DNA of 64,000 nucleotides from Morinoia aosen (Eukaryota; Arthropoda; Malacostraca; Amphipoda; Talitridae), in contig JASJYW010000026.1 of the NCBI GenBank assembly GCA_030386875.1, positions 15,766,246-15,830,245 on the forward strand. The letters run 5' to 3'. The notes under the pieces were generated by a model. It saw only the letters and a program-made list of their open reading frames with translations, was not told where the DNA came from and did not search any database. Positions 27,686 to 38,305 of this stretch are shown here, piece by piece. The stretch's first letter is position 1, and every line of letters begins with the position of its first letter. A program made the position numbers and the translations under genes.

Positions 27686-29749
27686 ATGAGCTACCGTAGA
27701 ACACATAACAAAAATTCAAGTGCAAATAAAAGCTTTTTTCATGCACTTGCAAGCATAATCACCAGTTTATTTCGACTAGGGATTCAATTTGCTATTTTGG
27801 GCGTGTTTATCATGATGATAATCGTCTATTATATCAGCACGAAAATCCCTGATCTGAGCGAAATAACAGATGCGCGCTATGGTGGTTCGGTAACGTTTTT
27901 GGATCGAAATGGCGAAATTTTCGCATGGCGCGGACAGCAATTCGATGCCAATATTACGGCGGAAAATGTTTCAAAAAACATGATTAACGCGATCGTCGCA
28001 ACCGAGGATAAGCGTTTTTATAGCCATTTTGGCGTCGACCCTTACTCATTGGGCCGTGCGCTTGTGCGCAACTATCAAGAGAACGGCAGCCCGTTTAGCG
28101 GACAAGGCGGCTCGACCATCACCACACAGGTTGCGAAGCTAATGTGTCTTGGCGAACCTTATGATAAGAGCAAAGGCTCTGTTGCCGAATATGAGAAAGA
28201 GTGTCGTCGCTCTACATTGGATCGTAAGCTCTACGAGATTCCTTATGCAATGGCGCTTGAGTGGAAGTTCACAAAAGAAGAAATTCTGACGATTTATCTC
28301 AACCGCGCTTACCTCGGCGCAAGCACCTACGGCTTTGGTGCGGCGGCAAAGCGCTATTTTGATATCCCCGCAACAGGTCTCAATGTTGCGCAATCCGCAA
28401 TGCTTGCAGGCATGTTGACCGCCCCTTCTAAATTTGCACCGACAAATAATCTTGCGCGTTCACAAGATCGCGCGGCGACTGTTGTGCGCTTGATGCGTGA
28501 GCAAGGTAAAATTACACAAGCCGAAGCCGAGGATGCCGTAGCGAACCCAGCAACGCTTTCGCGCCGCGCAACTTCTGATCATGGTATTTTCTTCGCTGAT
28601 TGGCTCATGAAAAATCAACCTGACTTCCTCACAACCCAAACTTCAGAAGACCTCGTTTTCCAAACAACTTTCGACCCACAAATCCAAACTTGGGCGCAAA
28701 ATGCGATTGATAAGGTTTTTGCAGACCCCAAAAACAATATTAAAGCCAGCTCGCGTGCGCAGGCTGCTATTGTTGTTATGGACAAATCGGGCGCCGTGCG
28801 CGCAATGATTGGCGGTCGTTTTGATGAAGACCGCGTTGAGCTTGGCTTCAACCGTGCAACAGACGCCAAGCGTCAGCCGGGATCAAGCTTCAAACCATTC
28901 GTCTATGCCGCCGCGCTAGAGGCGGGCTTCAAACCCTACCAAACCTTCGTTGATGGGCCTTTGACAGTGCGCTACGGCAATGGGCAACGCTACACGCCGA
29001 AAAACTATTCGAACGGCTATTCGGGCGTGAACACTATGGCTTCTGCGCTTAAAAAATCGGTCAACACGATTGCCGTTGATCTTCAAGAGCGCACAGGTCG
29101 GAAGCTTGTTCAAACCGTTGCGCATCAACTTGGCATTCAATCCGAGCTTACGGGCTATCCGTCACTCGCGCTTGGCTCTTCTGAGGTCAACTTGCTTGAG
29201 ATGGTAACAGCCTATAACAGCATTCTCAACCGTGGCTATGCAGTGCAACCCTATGGCTGGACGGCGCTTGGTCATAAGCACACGCATGAAATCTTGATGG
29301 AGCATACGCCCAAGCAAGGCGAGCCGATCTTGACGGAGAAAAACGCGGGCTATCTGATCTGGATGATGAAGCAAGTGATCGATTCAGGCACAGGCACCCG
29401 CGCGAAGATCAATGGCTATGAGCTTGCAGGCAAGACCGGCACAACGAGCGACTATAAAGATGCGTGGTTCATCGGCTTTAACGGCGAATACGTGACGGGC
29501 GTTTGGATGGGCTATGACGACAATACCCCGCTAAAAGGTGTGACAGGCGGCGGCTTGCCCGCTGAAATCTGGCGCGAAGTTATGTTGCCGATTGTCAAAA
29601 GCACGGGGCCAATTTCGCTTCCGATGGATGTGCCAGCTGCCCCTGCTCCGCCGCCTGCACCGAAACCAGTGCCAGCTCAACCGCAGGCCGCGCCAACACC
29701 GCAAGAGAATGATCTGATTAATGGGTTGCTGAACCTGCTCAACAACTAA
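27686..29749 (+). CDS. Class A penicillin-binding protein, PBP1A family
   Basis: 687 residues. An N-terminal membrane anchor (about 25-55) is followed by a GT51 transglycosylase domain with the catalytic-Glu motif ATEDKRFYSHFG (about 105-116), GQGGSTITTQ and the EILTIYLNRAYLG stretch, then a transpeptidase domain with SSFK (about 399-402), SVN (about 455) and KTGTT (about 581). The C-terminus is Pro/Ala-rich. It polymerises and cross-links peptidoglycan on the outer face of the inner membrane. The start at 27686 has GAGG about 14 bases upstream. It is divergent from msrC. Confidence 0.95.
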   Translation: MSYRRTHNKNSSANKSFFHALASIITSLFRLGIQFAILGVFIMMIIVYYISTKIPDLSEITDARYGGSVTFLDRNGEIFAWRGQQFDANITAENVSKNMINAIVATEDKRFYSHFGVDPYSLGRALVRNYQENGSPFSGQGGSTITTQVAKLMCLGEPYDKSKGSVAEYEKECRRSTLDRKLYEIPYAMALEWKFTKEEILTIYLNRAYLGASTYGFGAAAKRYFDIPATGLNVAQSAMLAGMLTAPSKFAPTNNLARSQDRAATVVRLMREQGKITQAEAEDAVANPATLSRRATSDHGIFFADWLMKNQPDFLTTQTSEDLVFQTTFDPQIQTWAQNAIDKVFADPKNNIKASSRAQAAIVVMDKSGAVRAMIGGRFDEDRVELGFNRATDAKRQPGSSFKPFVYAAALEAGFKPYQTFVDGPLTVRYGNGQRYTPKNYSNGYSGVNTMASALKKSVNTIAVDLQERTGRKLVQTVAHQLGIQSELTGYPSLALGSSEVNLLEMVTAYNSILNRGYAVQPYGWTALGHKHTHEILMEHTPKQGEPILTEKNAGYLIWMMKQVIDSGTGTRAKINGYELAGKTGTTSDYKDAWFIGFNGEYVTGVWMGYDDNTPLKGVTGGGLPAEIWREVMLPIVKSTGPISLPMDVPAAPAPPPAPKPVPAQPQAAPTPQENDLINGLLNLLNN

Positions 29750-29774
29750 CGGCTTAAATGACAAAGGGTAAAAC

Positions 29775-30096
29775 ATGTCAGGCGACTTAATTACTGCTGC
29801 ACTAAAAGAGATCATCGCTAAACTAGCGCCAGATGCGAACTATATACACAAATATGGCGGCGAGTTGATCGAAATTGCCATCGGCGATTCAAAAAAAACA
29901 GATCGCAGGAATTTTTGCCTATAAAGAGCATGTTTCACTTGAATTCGGCTCAGGAGCATATTTTGACGACGCACAGGGCTTCCTAGAGGGCAAAGGGAAA
30001 CATCGAAGACACCTCAAATTCAAAAGCCTCGATGAAATACGCACAAAAAATGCTGAAGCTTACTTGCAAGCGGCAATAAATTTCGCGAGAAGCTAG
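29775..30096 (+). pseudogene. DUF1801-like small protein with one frameshift
   Basis: Starts MSGDLITAALKEIIAKLAPD at 29775. At a run of eight A (about 29890-29897) the frame shifts, and the rest reads QIAGIFAYKEHVSLEFGSGAYF then GKGKHRRHLKFKS, ending at 30096. The C-terminal part is typical of DUF1801 (YdhG-like) proteins. The total of about 107 residues fits. Function is not established for this family. The break at a homopolymer suggests a sequencing error. The stop is immediately next to the end of the convergent NDUFA9-like gene. Confidence 0.65.
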
Positions 30097-31068
30097 CTAT
30101 CCCTGCTTCTTGCGCATGAGTTTCGCGTATTGTCCGTGAGGGCGATAGATTTCGAGATAGCGCGCAGCAATCGGCATCATGGCCTCTGGGGCGATGTTCA
30201 CTTTCTCGAATGATTTCTGATCCTCAAGCACGTGATTACCTGCAAAATATCTTATTTCATCAGGCGAAATCAGTGGATTTTTGATAATACCAAAGGTGCA
30301 AATTTGCATGATCTGCCACGCCCCTGATTTGAGGCGCCCCAATCCATTCGGCAAGGCAATCAAAGGGCGCCCGCGCATCAAGCTCTCATTCACAAGCTCG
30401 GTAATCTCGCGCAATGTATAAATCTGAGGCCCCGCAATCTCATGAATATCTTTAAGGCCTTGTTGCGCCGCACGAAAAACAAATTTGGCAACATCATCAA
30501 CATAGACGGGTTGAACCTGCGCATCGGGCGCAACGACGGGGAGCATCGGGAAACGGCTCAATGATGTCGCGATTTTGTTTAAGAATTTGTCCTCAACACC
30601 AAAAAGCACCGCAGGACGCACGATGAGCGCATCAGGATAAGCGGCAAGAACTTCCGCCTCGCCTTTGCCAAGAGATGCGGCATATTTCGACGCGCTTTCA
30701 CTATCTGCACCAAGGGCAGAAACGTGAATGAGTTGAGAAACGCCCGCAAGTTTAGCCAGCCGCGCGACGCGCCCTGCGCCCTCAATATTCACAGCATCAA
30801 AAGTCTGCTTGCCCTTCTGCACAACTATCCCCGCCACATTGATCACAATGTCCGCGCCCTCAATCGCGCGCGCAACTGAAGCGTCATCGCGCACATTCGC
30901 TTGTATTGGCTCAACCTGACCAACGCGGCCATAAGTGCGGACAAAAAGCGCTTCATTCGGGCGACGAACCGCAACGCGCACCCGCCAGCCATCTTGGGCG
31001 AACTGCCTTGAAATATATTTGCCTAGGAATCCAGAACCGCCGAAAATCGTCACGCGTTTAATACTCAT
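30097..31068 (-). CDS. Complex I NDUFA9-like NAD(P)-binding protein
   Basis: 323 residues with an N-terminal Rossmann motif FGGSGFLGKYISRQFAQDG (about 9-27) and the extended short-chain dehydrogenase fold. Conserved stretches such as ADIVINVAGIV, LIHVSALGAD and PVYVDDVAKFV place it in the NDUFA9-like atypical SDR group. In alphaproteobacteria relatives of this protein are thought to associate with or help assemble respiratory complex I. The canonical catalytic YxxxK is replaced by SKYAASLGKGE, which retains a Y...K spacing only loosely. It is divergent from deoC across 135 bp. Confidence 0.85.
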   Translation of the reverse strand: MSIKRVTIFGGSGFLGKYISRQFAQDGWRVRVAVRRPNEALFVRTYGRVGQVEPIQANVRDDASVARAIEGADIVINVAGIVVQKGKQTFDAVNIEGAGRVARLAKLAGVSQLIHVSALGADSESASKYAASLGKGEAEVLAAYPDALIVRPAVLFGVEDKFLNKIATSLSRFPMLPVVAPDAQVQPVYVDDVAKFVFRAAQQGLKDIHEIAGPQIYTLREITELVNESLMRGRPLIALPNGLGRLKSGAWQIMQICTFGIIKNPLISPDEIRYFAGNHVLEDQKSFEKVNIAPEAMMPIAARYLEIYRPHGQYAKLMRKKQG

Positions 31069-31203
31069 GGTGCTCTCCTTAATCTGCGCCTTGATAGCGC
31101 GATTCCACGCTTTTCTTCAAGTCTTCTTAGACATTAAGCTTTTTTATTTTTCAAATGCACAAGAAATCTTGCACTTTCACGAAAAGAGCGCCACAATCAT
31201 CTT

Positions 31204-32166
31204 ATGACAAGAGACACATTAACACGTAATTCGGCTTTGCCATTTGATCCAGCTTGGTTTGAAAATATCGCGATAAATACCGCTGGTATTGAGCGTCGCG
31301 CGGCCGAAATTTCTGCCCGCAGATCGGTTAAAAAAGACCATCAGATCGCATGGCTTTTGAAGGCGATTACGTGCATTGATCTGACCACGCTCTCTGGCGA
31401 TGACACCGAAGCGCGCGTTGGGCGACTTTGCGCGAAGGCGCGTCGCCCTGTTGATCCTGAAATTATGAACGCTCTTGGCCTCGCTGATTTTCCGCTCACG
31501 ACAGGCGCCGTATGTGTTTATCACGATATGATCCCTGCGGCGAAGCGCGCACTTGAAGGGACGCATATCCCTGTTGCCGCCGTATCAACTGGCTTTCCCG
31601 CGGGACTTTCGCCCTATCATTTGCGGATTGCTGAAATTGGTGAAAGTGTGAAGCTGGGTGCTGACGAAATCGACATCGTGATTTCGCGTCGCCTTGTTCT
31701 TGAGGGCAAATGGGAAGCGCTTTATCATGAACTCACGGAAATGCGCGAAGCTTGCGGCGATGCCCATATCAAAGCCATTTTGGCGACGGGCGAGCTTGGG
31801 AATTTTCGCAATATCGCCAAAGCCTCGATGATCGCCATGATGGCAGGGTGCGACTTCATCAAAACCTCAACCGGTAAAGAACCCGTCAACGCGACATTGC
31901 CCGTTAGCCTTGTTATGATCCGCATGATCCGTGATTTTTACGAGCGCACAGGGATTAAAGTGGGCTACAAACCCGCAGGCGGCATTTCCAAGGCCAAAGA
32001 CGCGATTACCTATCTGACATTAATGAAAGAAGAGCTTGGCAATGACTGGCTCAATCCAGAGCTGTTTCGCTTCGGCGCCTCCTCGCTTCTTGGCGATATT
32101 GAGCGACAACTCGACCATCACGCAACAGGTGGGTATTCAGTAAATTACAGACACGCGGCGGGATAA
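31204..32166 (+). CDS. deoC: Deoxyribose-phosphate aldolase
   Basis: 320 residues, the long DERA type also found in eukaryotes. Active-site features: GADEIDIVIS (about 157-166), FIKTSTGKE with the Schiff-base lysine (about 218-226), and VGYKPAGGIS with the second lysine (about 256-265). It cleaves deoxyribose 5-phosphate to glyceraldehyde 3-phosphate and acetaldehyde. The aldehyde dehydrogenase gene starts two bases after its stop, so the two are translated together and the second can oxidise the released acetaldehyde. Confidence 0.96.
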   Translation: MTRDTLTRNSALPFDPAWFENIAINTAGIERRAAEISARRSVKKDHQIAWLLKAITCIDLTTLSGDDTEARVGRLCAKARRPVDPEIMNALGLADFPLTTGAVCVYHDMIPAAKRALEGTHIPVAAVSTGFPAGLSPYHLRIAEIGESVKLGADEIDIVISRRLVLEGKWEALYHELTEMREACGDAHIKAILATGELGNFRNIAKASMIAMMAGCDFIKTSTGKEPVNATLPVSLVMIRMIRDFYERTGIKVGYKPAGGISKAKDAITYLTLMKEELGNDWLNPELFRFGASSLLGDIERQLDHHATGGYSVNYRHAAG

Positions 32167-32167
32167 A

Positions 32168-34453
32168 ATGAGCATCACGGAGATATTTGAGAACATGGAT
32201 TATGGAACGGCAATAGAAAGCGACAAAGAGGTGCAGGAATGGATCAAAGCCTTTCCTAAGCACGGGCATTTTATTGACGGCAAATTCGTTCAAGGGGCGT
32301 CACATTTTGAAAGCATCAATCCCGCAACGGGCGAAAGTCTTGGCTGGATTTCTGAAGGCTCAGTGAGTGATATTGAGGCGGCCGTCACGGCGGCGCGCAA
32401 AGCGCAAAGCAAATGGGCGAAGGATCATAAATCACGCGCACGTTTTCTATATGCCATCGCGCGACAATTGCAAAAGCACGCGCGTTTTCTTGCGGTTCTT
32501 GAGACACTCGACAACGGTAAACCCATCCGCGAGAGCCGCGACGCGGATATTCCGCTTGCCATACGCCATTTTTATCATCACGCGGGCTGGGCGCAGGTTT
32601 TTGAGGATAAATTCGCGGGCTACGCGCCGCACGGTGTCGTTGGGCAAATTATTCCGTGGAATTTCCCACTTCTCATGCTCGCTTGGAAAATTGCGCCTGC
32701 GCTCGCCGCGGGCAATACCGTCGTTCTCAAACCCGCCGAGCAAACATCGCTCACCGCGCTCTATTTTGGCAAAATTTGCCGCGATATTGGCCTCCCTGCG
32801 GGTGTTGTGAATATCGTTACGGGCGCGGGTGAAACGGGCGCGGCGCTTGTGAATTCAGATGTCGATAAACTCGCCTTCACTGGCTCAACTGCGGTTGGTA
32901 AACTCATTCAAGCCGAAGCCGTTAAGCGCTCTATTCCGCTCACGCTCGAACTTGGCGGCAAGTCGCCATTCATCGTATTTGAGGACGCTGATCTCGATGC
33001 GGCTGTTGAGGGCATCGTCAGCGCGATTTGGTATAATCAAGGCGAGGTCTGTTGCGCAGGTTCGCGCCTTCTCGTGCAAGAAAGTGTCGCAGATAAACTT
33101 TATGCCAAAATCAAAGCGCGGATGGACAAGCTTCGTGTCGGCAATCCGCTTGATAAGTCGATTGATATTGGCGCGATTGTGTCATCCGAGCAATGCGAAA
33201 AAATCAGCGCCATGACGCGAGATGGCGCGCGCGCAGGCGGCACCCTTTACGAAGCGCAAATTGAGCTGCCCGAAACGGGATGCTTTAGCGCACCAAAAGT
33301 GCTCTTTGATATCGCCCCTGCGCATCCGCTTTTTGATGATGAAATTTTCGGGCCAGTTCTCGTCACAACGCGCTTTCGCACCGAGAAAGATGCAATCGCT
33401 TTGGCGAACAACACGCGCTATGGCCTTGCCGCGTCGATTTGGAGTGAGACACTTGATCAATGCCTATCCGTCGCGCCACAAATTCGCGCGGGCGTTGTCT
33501 GGATTAATGCGCATAATATGTTCGATGCGAGTGCAGAATTTGGCGGCGTTAAGGAAAGCGGCTTTGGTCGTGAAGGCGGCGAAAGTGGTATGTTCTCCTA
33601 TTTGAAATCAACGGCGAAGTCCGCCAAATACCCAGCGCTAAAATCACTAGAAAAATCAGCGCCTGCGGCGATCGACGTGACGCGGAAATTCTTCATTGGT
33701 GGCAAGCAAACGCGCCCAGATGGTGGTTATTCAGAGCTCATTGCGGGCGAGCAAATCGGCATCGCCAATCGCAAAGATTTACGCAACGCGGTTGAGGCCA
33801 TGCAAGGTACTGCGTGGAAAACGGCAAACGCGCATAACCGCGCGCAAGTGCTTTACTATCTCGGCGAGAATTTGGAGCGCGCACGTGTGCAATTCGAAGA
33901 AACGCTCTCGCTTGTCATGACGAAAGCTCAGGCCAAAACTGAAGTCGATCAAGCAATTGATGCGTGTTTCACCTTCGCGGCACTCGCCGATAAAAACGGC
34001 GGAAATGTGGCTTCTGTCCCTGCTCGCGTTGTGACCTTGGCGCTCACCGAACCTGTTGGTAATATCGGCATCTTGAGCGGCGCAGGCGCGTTTGCAGAAC
34101 CATTGCGCGCGCTCCTTGGTGCACTTTCAATGGGCAACGCCGTGACCTTGATCGCGCCTGAGGCCTTCCCGCTTGCCATACTTGATTTCGCAGGTCTTTG
34201 CGAAAGCTCAGATGTGCCTGCTGGTGCGGTAAATTTACTTGCAGGAAGCGCAACCGAACTCGGCGCTGAAATGGCAAAGCATGCGGGGCTTGAAGCGCTT
34301 TGGGATTTGGCTGGTGTTGAGACCGCCCTCACAAGCGCCGCCTCCAATGTCAAAATCGTATTCGGCAAAGACAAGCTATCAACAGACGCAGAAATTTTAC
34401 GTGCTGCTTGCGAAATCAAAACCGTATGGCTACCTTACGGCGCACTTTATTGA
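32168..34453 (+). CDS. Double-domain aldehyde dehydrogenase (ALDH16-like)
   Basis: 761 residues, about half again the normal ALDH length. Residues about 35-485 are a full [30 protein letters not shown] (general-base Glu) and [10 protein letters not shown] with the catalytic Cys. Residues about 515-755 are a second, shortened ALDH-like domain ([34 protein letters not shown]) without the Glu and Cys motifs, so probably structural. This layout matches ALDH16, known from animals and some alphaproteobacteria. Position directly after deoC suggests oxidation of acetaldehyde from deoxyribose breakdown to acetate. The 3' end overlaps the convergent regulator gene by 7 bases. Confidence 0.9.
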   Translation: MSITEIFENMDYGTAIESDKEVQEWIKAFPKHGHFIDGKFVQGASHFESINPATGESLGWISEGSVSDIEAAVTAARKAQSKWAKDHKSRARFLYAIARQLQKHARFLAVLETLDNGKPIRESRDADIPLAIRHFYHHAGWAQVFEDKFAGYAPHGVVGQIIPWNFPLLMLAWKIAPALAAGNTVVLKPAEQTSLTALYFGKICRDIGLPAGVVNIVTGAGETGAALVNSDVDKLAFTGSTAVGKLIQAEAVKRSIPLTLELGGKSPFIVFEDADLDAAVEGIVSAIWYNQGEVCCAGSRLLVQESVADKLYAKIKARMDKLRVGNPLDKSIDIGAIVSSEQCEKISAMTRDGARAGGTLYEAQIELPETGCFSAPKVLFDIAPAHPLFDDEIFGPVLVTTRFRTEKDAIALANNTRYGLAASIWSETLDQCLSVAPQIRAGVVWINAHNMFDASAEFGGVKESGFGREGGESGMFSYLKSTAKSAKYPALKSLEKSAPAAIDVTRKFFIGGKQTRPDGGYSELIAGEQIGIANRKDLRNAVEAMQGTAWKTANAHNRAQVLYYLGENLERARVQFEETLSLVMTKAQAKTEVDQAIDACFTFAALADKNGGNVASVPARVVTLALTEPVGNIGILSGAGAFAEPLRALLGALSMGNAVTLIAPEAFPLAILDFAGLCESSDVPAGAVNLLAGSATELGAEMAKHAGLEALWDLAGVETALTSAASNVKIVFGKDKLSTDAEILRAACEIKTVWLPYGALY

Positions 34454-35846
34454 ATTTCATAGGCCTGTAAATTTCGCGCATTCTCATTGATCAGCACCTT
34501 CGCATCATGCGGAGGCACAGCACGTTGGTGACAATTCGGGCGCGGGCAAATACGGCAAGAAACGCCAATCGGCTCTAATGCTTTTGGGTTCTTCGGGTCC
34601 AAATCATCCGCGTAAACAAGCTTACTGGCATGCTCGATTTCGCACCCAAGACCAATCGCATAGCGACGCTTGGGCGCGTTAAAACTGCCCCCAGATTTAC
34701 TCACATCCGTTGCCAAGCAAAAATAACGCACGCCGTCGGGCGTCTCTGCAAATTGTCGCAAAAACTGCCCTGGTGTTTCGAAAGCGCGATGCACATTCCA
34801 AAGCGGACATGCGCCACCAAAACGCGCGAACTGCAAGCGCGTCGCCGAGTGCCGCTTCGTAATTGTGCCCGCTTGATCGACCCGCACGAAGAAAAAAGGA
34901 ATGCCCTTGTGGCCTGGGCGTTGCAAGGTTGAAAGCCTGTGAGCAACCTGTTCAATCGAACATGAAAAATGGCGCGCCAAAGCTTCCAAATCATGACGCA
35001 ATGCCGTCGCCGCATTCAAAAAGGCGACATATGGCATCAAAAACGCCCCTGCAAAGTAATTTGCAAGACCAATGCGGCAAATTTCGCGCGCCTCGCGAGA
35101 ATGAAAATGTGCCAAATCCAAAGTCGCATCAAAGAGATCATCAGCACTCAATAGACCAAGCTGAACGGCAATTTGGAAGAGTTGCGTCGGCGTATCGTAA
35201 TTCTCACTCACATAGAGCACGCGCCGTGTCGCATCAAATTGACGCAAGGCCTCGCGATCATCAAATCTGAGCTCTATCCCATAGGTGGCTAACCCCTTGC
35301 GAAGCGCGCCCAAAACACTCAACTCCCTGTTTGCAAACTTCTCAGCCAAGCGCTCAGCAGCGCGATCAATGGCATCAATATAGTTATCGCAGTAATGGAA
35401 AAAATCGCGGACCTCTTCCCAAGGTTGAGGGTGTGGATTGCTTGCAGATGTGCCAAGGGCATCGTTAAAGCTCGACAATCGCTCGGCTTGCGTCAAGTAC
35501 GCGCGATGCAAATCGAGAACCGCGCGGGCTAAGACAGGCGCATTGCCCGCGATGAGCTGAAGATCGGCGGGCTTGGGCTTGCTCATAATCGCAGGATCGG
35601 AAAACGCCTCGGTTAAATCAGCAACCAAACGCGCTTGATCCGCCCCCCCCATTTCAGCAAGATCAAGATCAAAATCACGCGCAAGCCTGAGGATGAAGCC
35701 GCCGCAATTGGGCGATTATTATTTTCCATTTGATTGAGATAAGACACAGACACATCAAGCGCTGTGGCAAATTCACGTTGTGTCATCTCTGATTTTTGGC
35801 GCAACTCCTTGAGCGATGCCCCTGCATAGATTTTTTGATTCCGCAT
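34447..35846 (-). pseudogene. ScfR/PccR-type short-chain acyl-CoA regulator, one frameshift
   Basis: An N-terminal XRE helix-turn-helix (KELRQKSEMTQREFATALDVSVSYLNQMENN, described here by its ends at about 35825-35730) is followed, after a one-base shift near 35700, by a 400-residue remainder with the IrrE-N-like and DUF2083 regions (TPTQLFQIAVQLGLLS; PFFFVRVDQAGTITKRHS; and a Cys-rich C-terminus CRICPRPNCHQRA). The total of about 466 residues fits the ScfR family. In Rhodobacter sphaeroides PccR of this family activates pccB. Here the gene is likewise divergent from pccB. One shift in an otherwise intact gene is more likely a sequence error than decay. Confidence 0.8.
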
Positions 35847-35969
35847 AATATGTTCGCAATTTTACAATTTATAATTCAATTATCATATTAAATTTGCAAA
35901 TTCACTCAAAAAATCTAGTCATTCCGCATTTCGCCAGTTAATATGGCAAAAATCCTTCAGGAGACCCTC
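35847..35969. promoter_or_regulatory. Divergent promoter region with TTTGCAAA operator candidate
   Basis: AT-rich spacer between the ScfR-type regulator and pccB. It contains the palindrome TTTGCAAA at 35893-35900 and a weaker relative (TTCGCAAT, then TTTTACAA) at 35852-35867. As I recall, PccR of Rhodobacter sphaeroides binds paired TTTGCAAA motifs in front of pccB, so this is the likely operator. The pccB ribosome site AGGAG is at 35959-35963. Confidence 0.6.
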
Positions 35970-37502
35970 ATGGTAGATATTCTTAAAGAACTCAAAGAGC
36001 GCCGCGAAGTGGCAAAACTCGGCGGCGGGCAAAAACGCATCGACGCACAACATTCCAAAGGCAAACTCACTGCGCGCGAGCGTATTGATGTGCTTCTTGA
36101 TCAAGGCAGTTTCGAAGAATTCGACATGTTCAAAGCGCACAGATGCACAGATTTTGGAATGCAAGAGCAGCAATATCCAGGCGACGGCGTTATCACGGGT
36201 TGGGGCACGATCAATGGACGTCAGGTCTATGTATTCTCTCAAGATTTCACGGTGCTCGGCGGCTCACTCTCTGAAACTTATGCTGAGAAAATTTGCAAAA
36301 TCATGGACATGGCCATTCAAAATGGCGCGCCCGTAATTGGCCTCAACGATTCAGGCGGCGCACGCATTCAAGAAGGCATCGCTTCATTGGCGGGTTATGC
36401 CGAAGTATTCCAGCGCAACATTATGGCATCGGGCGTTGTGCCTCAAATCTCGCTCATCATGGGGCCTTGCGCGGGCGGCGCGGTTTATTCGCCTGCAATG
36501 ACGGATTTCATCTTCATGGTGCGCGACACAAGCTACATGTTCGTGACGGGGCCTGATGTTGTAAAAACAGTTACCAATGAGATCGTAACGGCCGAAGAAC
36601 TCGGCGGCGCAAGCACGCACACGAAGAAATCTTCTGTCGCGGATGGTGCATTTGATAATGACATTGAGGCACTTCTTGAGGCGCGTCGCTTGATTGACTT
36701 CTTACCCAAAAACAACCGCGAAGGCGCGCCAACATGGCCGAGCTATGATGATCCTGCGCGCGTTGATGAGGCGCTTGATACGCTCATTCCTGACAATCCG
36801 AACACGCCTTATGACATGAAAGAGCTTATTCATCGTCTCGCAGATGAAGGTGATTTTTATGAAATTCAGGCTGATTTCGCAGGCAATATCATCACAGGAT
36901 TCATTCGCCTTGAAGGCCGTAGCGTTGGTGTTGTTGCCAATCAGCCTATGGTTTTGGCGGGATGTTTGGACATTGATGCCTCGCGTAAAGCCGCGCGTTT
37001 CGTGCGTTTTTGTGATGCGTTTGAAATTCCAATTTTGACTTTGGTCGATGTGCCTGGCTTCCTGCCTGGAACTTCGCAAGAGCATAACGGCGTGATCAAA
37101 CACGGCGCGAAATTGCTATTTGCCTATGGCGAAGCGACCGTTCCGAAAGTGACTGTGATTACGCGCAAAGCCTATGGCGGCGCTTATGATGTGATGAGCT
37201 CGAAGCACTTGCGCGGCGATTTCAACTACGCATGGCCAACGGCTGAGATTGCCGTAATGGGCGCGAAGGGCGCAACTGAGATTATCTATCGTTCTGAGCT
37301 TGGCGATCCTGAGAAAATCGCGGCGCGCACAGCAGAATACGAGAAAAATTTCGCAACGCCGTTTAAGGCCGCGGAGCGCGGATTTATTGATGAGGTCATC
37401 ATGCCTCATTCAACGCGCCGCCGTGTGACCCGCGCCTTTGCGAGCCTCAAAAATAAGAAACTCGAAAATCCGTGGAAAAAGCACGATAACTTGCCACTTT
37501 AG
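35970..37502 (+). CDS. pccB: Propionyl-CoA carboxylase beta subunit
   Basis: About 510 residues from the ATG at 35970, chosen over 35943 because AGGAG stands six bases upstream. It is a carboxyltransferase with both halves: [19 protein letters not shown] and [12 protein letters not shown] (oxyanion holes) in the N-terminal half, and [21 protein letters not shown] and [15 protein letters not shown] in the C-terminal half. With the biotinylated alpha subunit it makes methylmalonyl-CoA from propionyl-CoA. The pccA gene is not in this window. A terminator follows at 37538. Confidence 0.95.
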   Translation: MVDILKELKERREVAKLGGGQKRIDAQHSKGKLTARERIDVLLDQGSFEEFDMFKAHRCTDFGMQEQQYPGDGVITGWGTINGRQVYVFSQDFTVLGGSLSETYAEKICKIMDMAIQNGAPVIGLNDSGGARIQEGIASLAGYAEVFQRNIMASGVVPQISLIMGPCAGGAVYSPAMTDFIFMVRDTSYMFVTGPDVVKTVTNEIVTAEELGGASTHTKKSSVADGAFDNDIEALLEARRLIDFLPKNNREGAPTWPSYDDPARVDEALDTLIPDNPNTPYDMKELIHRLADEGDFYEIQADFAGNIITGFIRLEGRSVGVVANQPMVLAGCLDIDASRKAARFVRFCDAFEIPILTLVDVPGFLPGTSQEHNGVIKHGAKLLFAYGEATVPKVTVITRKAYGGAYDVMSSKHLRGDFNYAWPTAEIAVMGAKGATEIIYRSELGDPEKIAARTAEYEKNFATPFKAAERGFIDEVIMPHSTRRRVTRAFASLKNKKLENPWKKHDNLPL

Positions 37503-37537
37503 GATATCAATGATGAGTTTGGGGAAAAAACATACAA

Positions 37538-37566
37538 AAAAATGGGGACAAAATGCCCCCATTTTT
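37538..37566. terminator. Terminator after pccB
   Basis: AAAAATGGGG, loop ACAAAATGC, CCCCATTTTT. A- and T-runs on both sides allow it to serve the convergent lipoprotein gene as well. Confidence 0.8.
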
Positions 37567-37584
37567 CAAAATGTTTTGCAAAAT

Positions 37585-37995
37585 TTACTTTTTGCCTTGC
37601 ACCAATGTAGGCGTGCCGCTCGTGAAATCAACCACGACAGGGTTCGGGTAATGCGACAAGCTCGCGCCTGTAGCCGCATCAACACCAATTCCGATTACAC
37701 CGCCAGCGATCACATTGCCAACGGTCGTGGCAGCGCCGCCACCACTCATGGCCGTTTGAACCGGAACCTGAATCGACTTTCCTTTCAAGCTGATCGTTGC
37801 TGTGAAAATGTCTTTGCGTTTGACCTCAAGCGAACAAGGCGTGGTACAGCTCAAACCCGAGCTCGTAGAAACACTTGCTCCGCTTGGGTTAGATTCAAAC
37901 TTGACCGCTTCAGTGCTACCGCGCGTGATCGTTGCACAATTCATCAAGGTCGCACAAACGCCGGCAACAGTAATGAGTTTAATCGTTGTATTCAT
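37585..37995 (-). CDS. Putative lipoprotein with PEGA-like region
   Basis: 136 residues. The N-terminus (MNTTIKLITVAGVCATLMNC) is a lipoprotein signal with lipobox LMNC, so Cys20 would be lipidated. It continues ATITRGSTEAVKFESNPSGASVSTSSGLSC, described here as a PEGA-like beta segment (about 25-75), and then a Gly-rich hydrophobic stretch (about 85-110). Proteins of this type are widespread in alphaproteobacteria, often with no assigned function. No operon partner. It is convergent with pccB. Confidence 0.75.
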   Translation of the reverse strand: MNTTIKLITVAGVCATLMNCATITRGSTEAVKFESNPSGASVSTSSGLSCTTPCSLEVKRKDIFTATISLKGKSIQVPVQTAMSGGGAATTVGNVIAGGVIGIGVDAATGASLSHYPNPVVVDFTSGTPTLVQGKK

Positions 37996-38095
37996 AGTCT
38001 TCCCCTTAATAAGTTTAGGACGCTATTGTTTGCACAAGAAACCAGAGCTTTCAAGCGGTTTTCATGCGCAAACACGTCTTTGATTGGAGCGCATT

Positions 38096-38305
38096 ATGCA
38101 TAAACATCGCGGATTTCCATCTCGCCTCAGGGGTTCAGATTTTCAGTTTTTGCTTCGCCGCGAGAATAAAAAAGGCGCGGTTGAGCTGAAAGCGCGCGAG
38201 CGCTACAAAGATCGCAAAACAGCCGATGTGCGCGCTGATAAGGCATTCCTTGCGGCACTCATGCATTGTTTTGAGGATGATGTTTTTGTGCGCGGCAATC
38301 TCGAC
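38096..38305 (+). CDS. Unidentified protein, N-terminal 70 residues, cut by gap
   Basis: Starts at 38096 (GGAG eight bases upstream). The visible part is highly charged and begins MHKHRGFPSRLRGSDFQF, then KERYKDRKTADV-like basic/acidic stretches and ALMHCFEDDVF. I do not recognise the family. The gene runs into the 500-N gap at 38306; nothing on the far side continues it, because the far side belongs to a Mu-like transposase. Confidence 0.5.
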
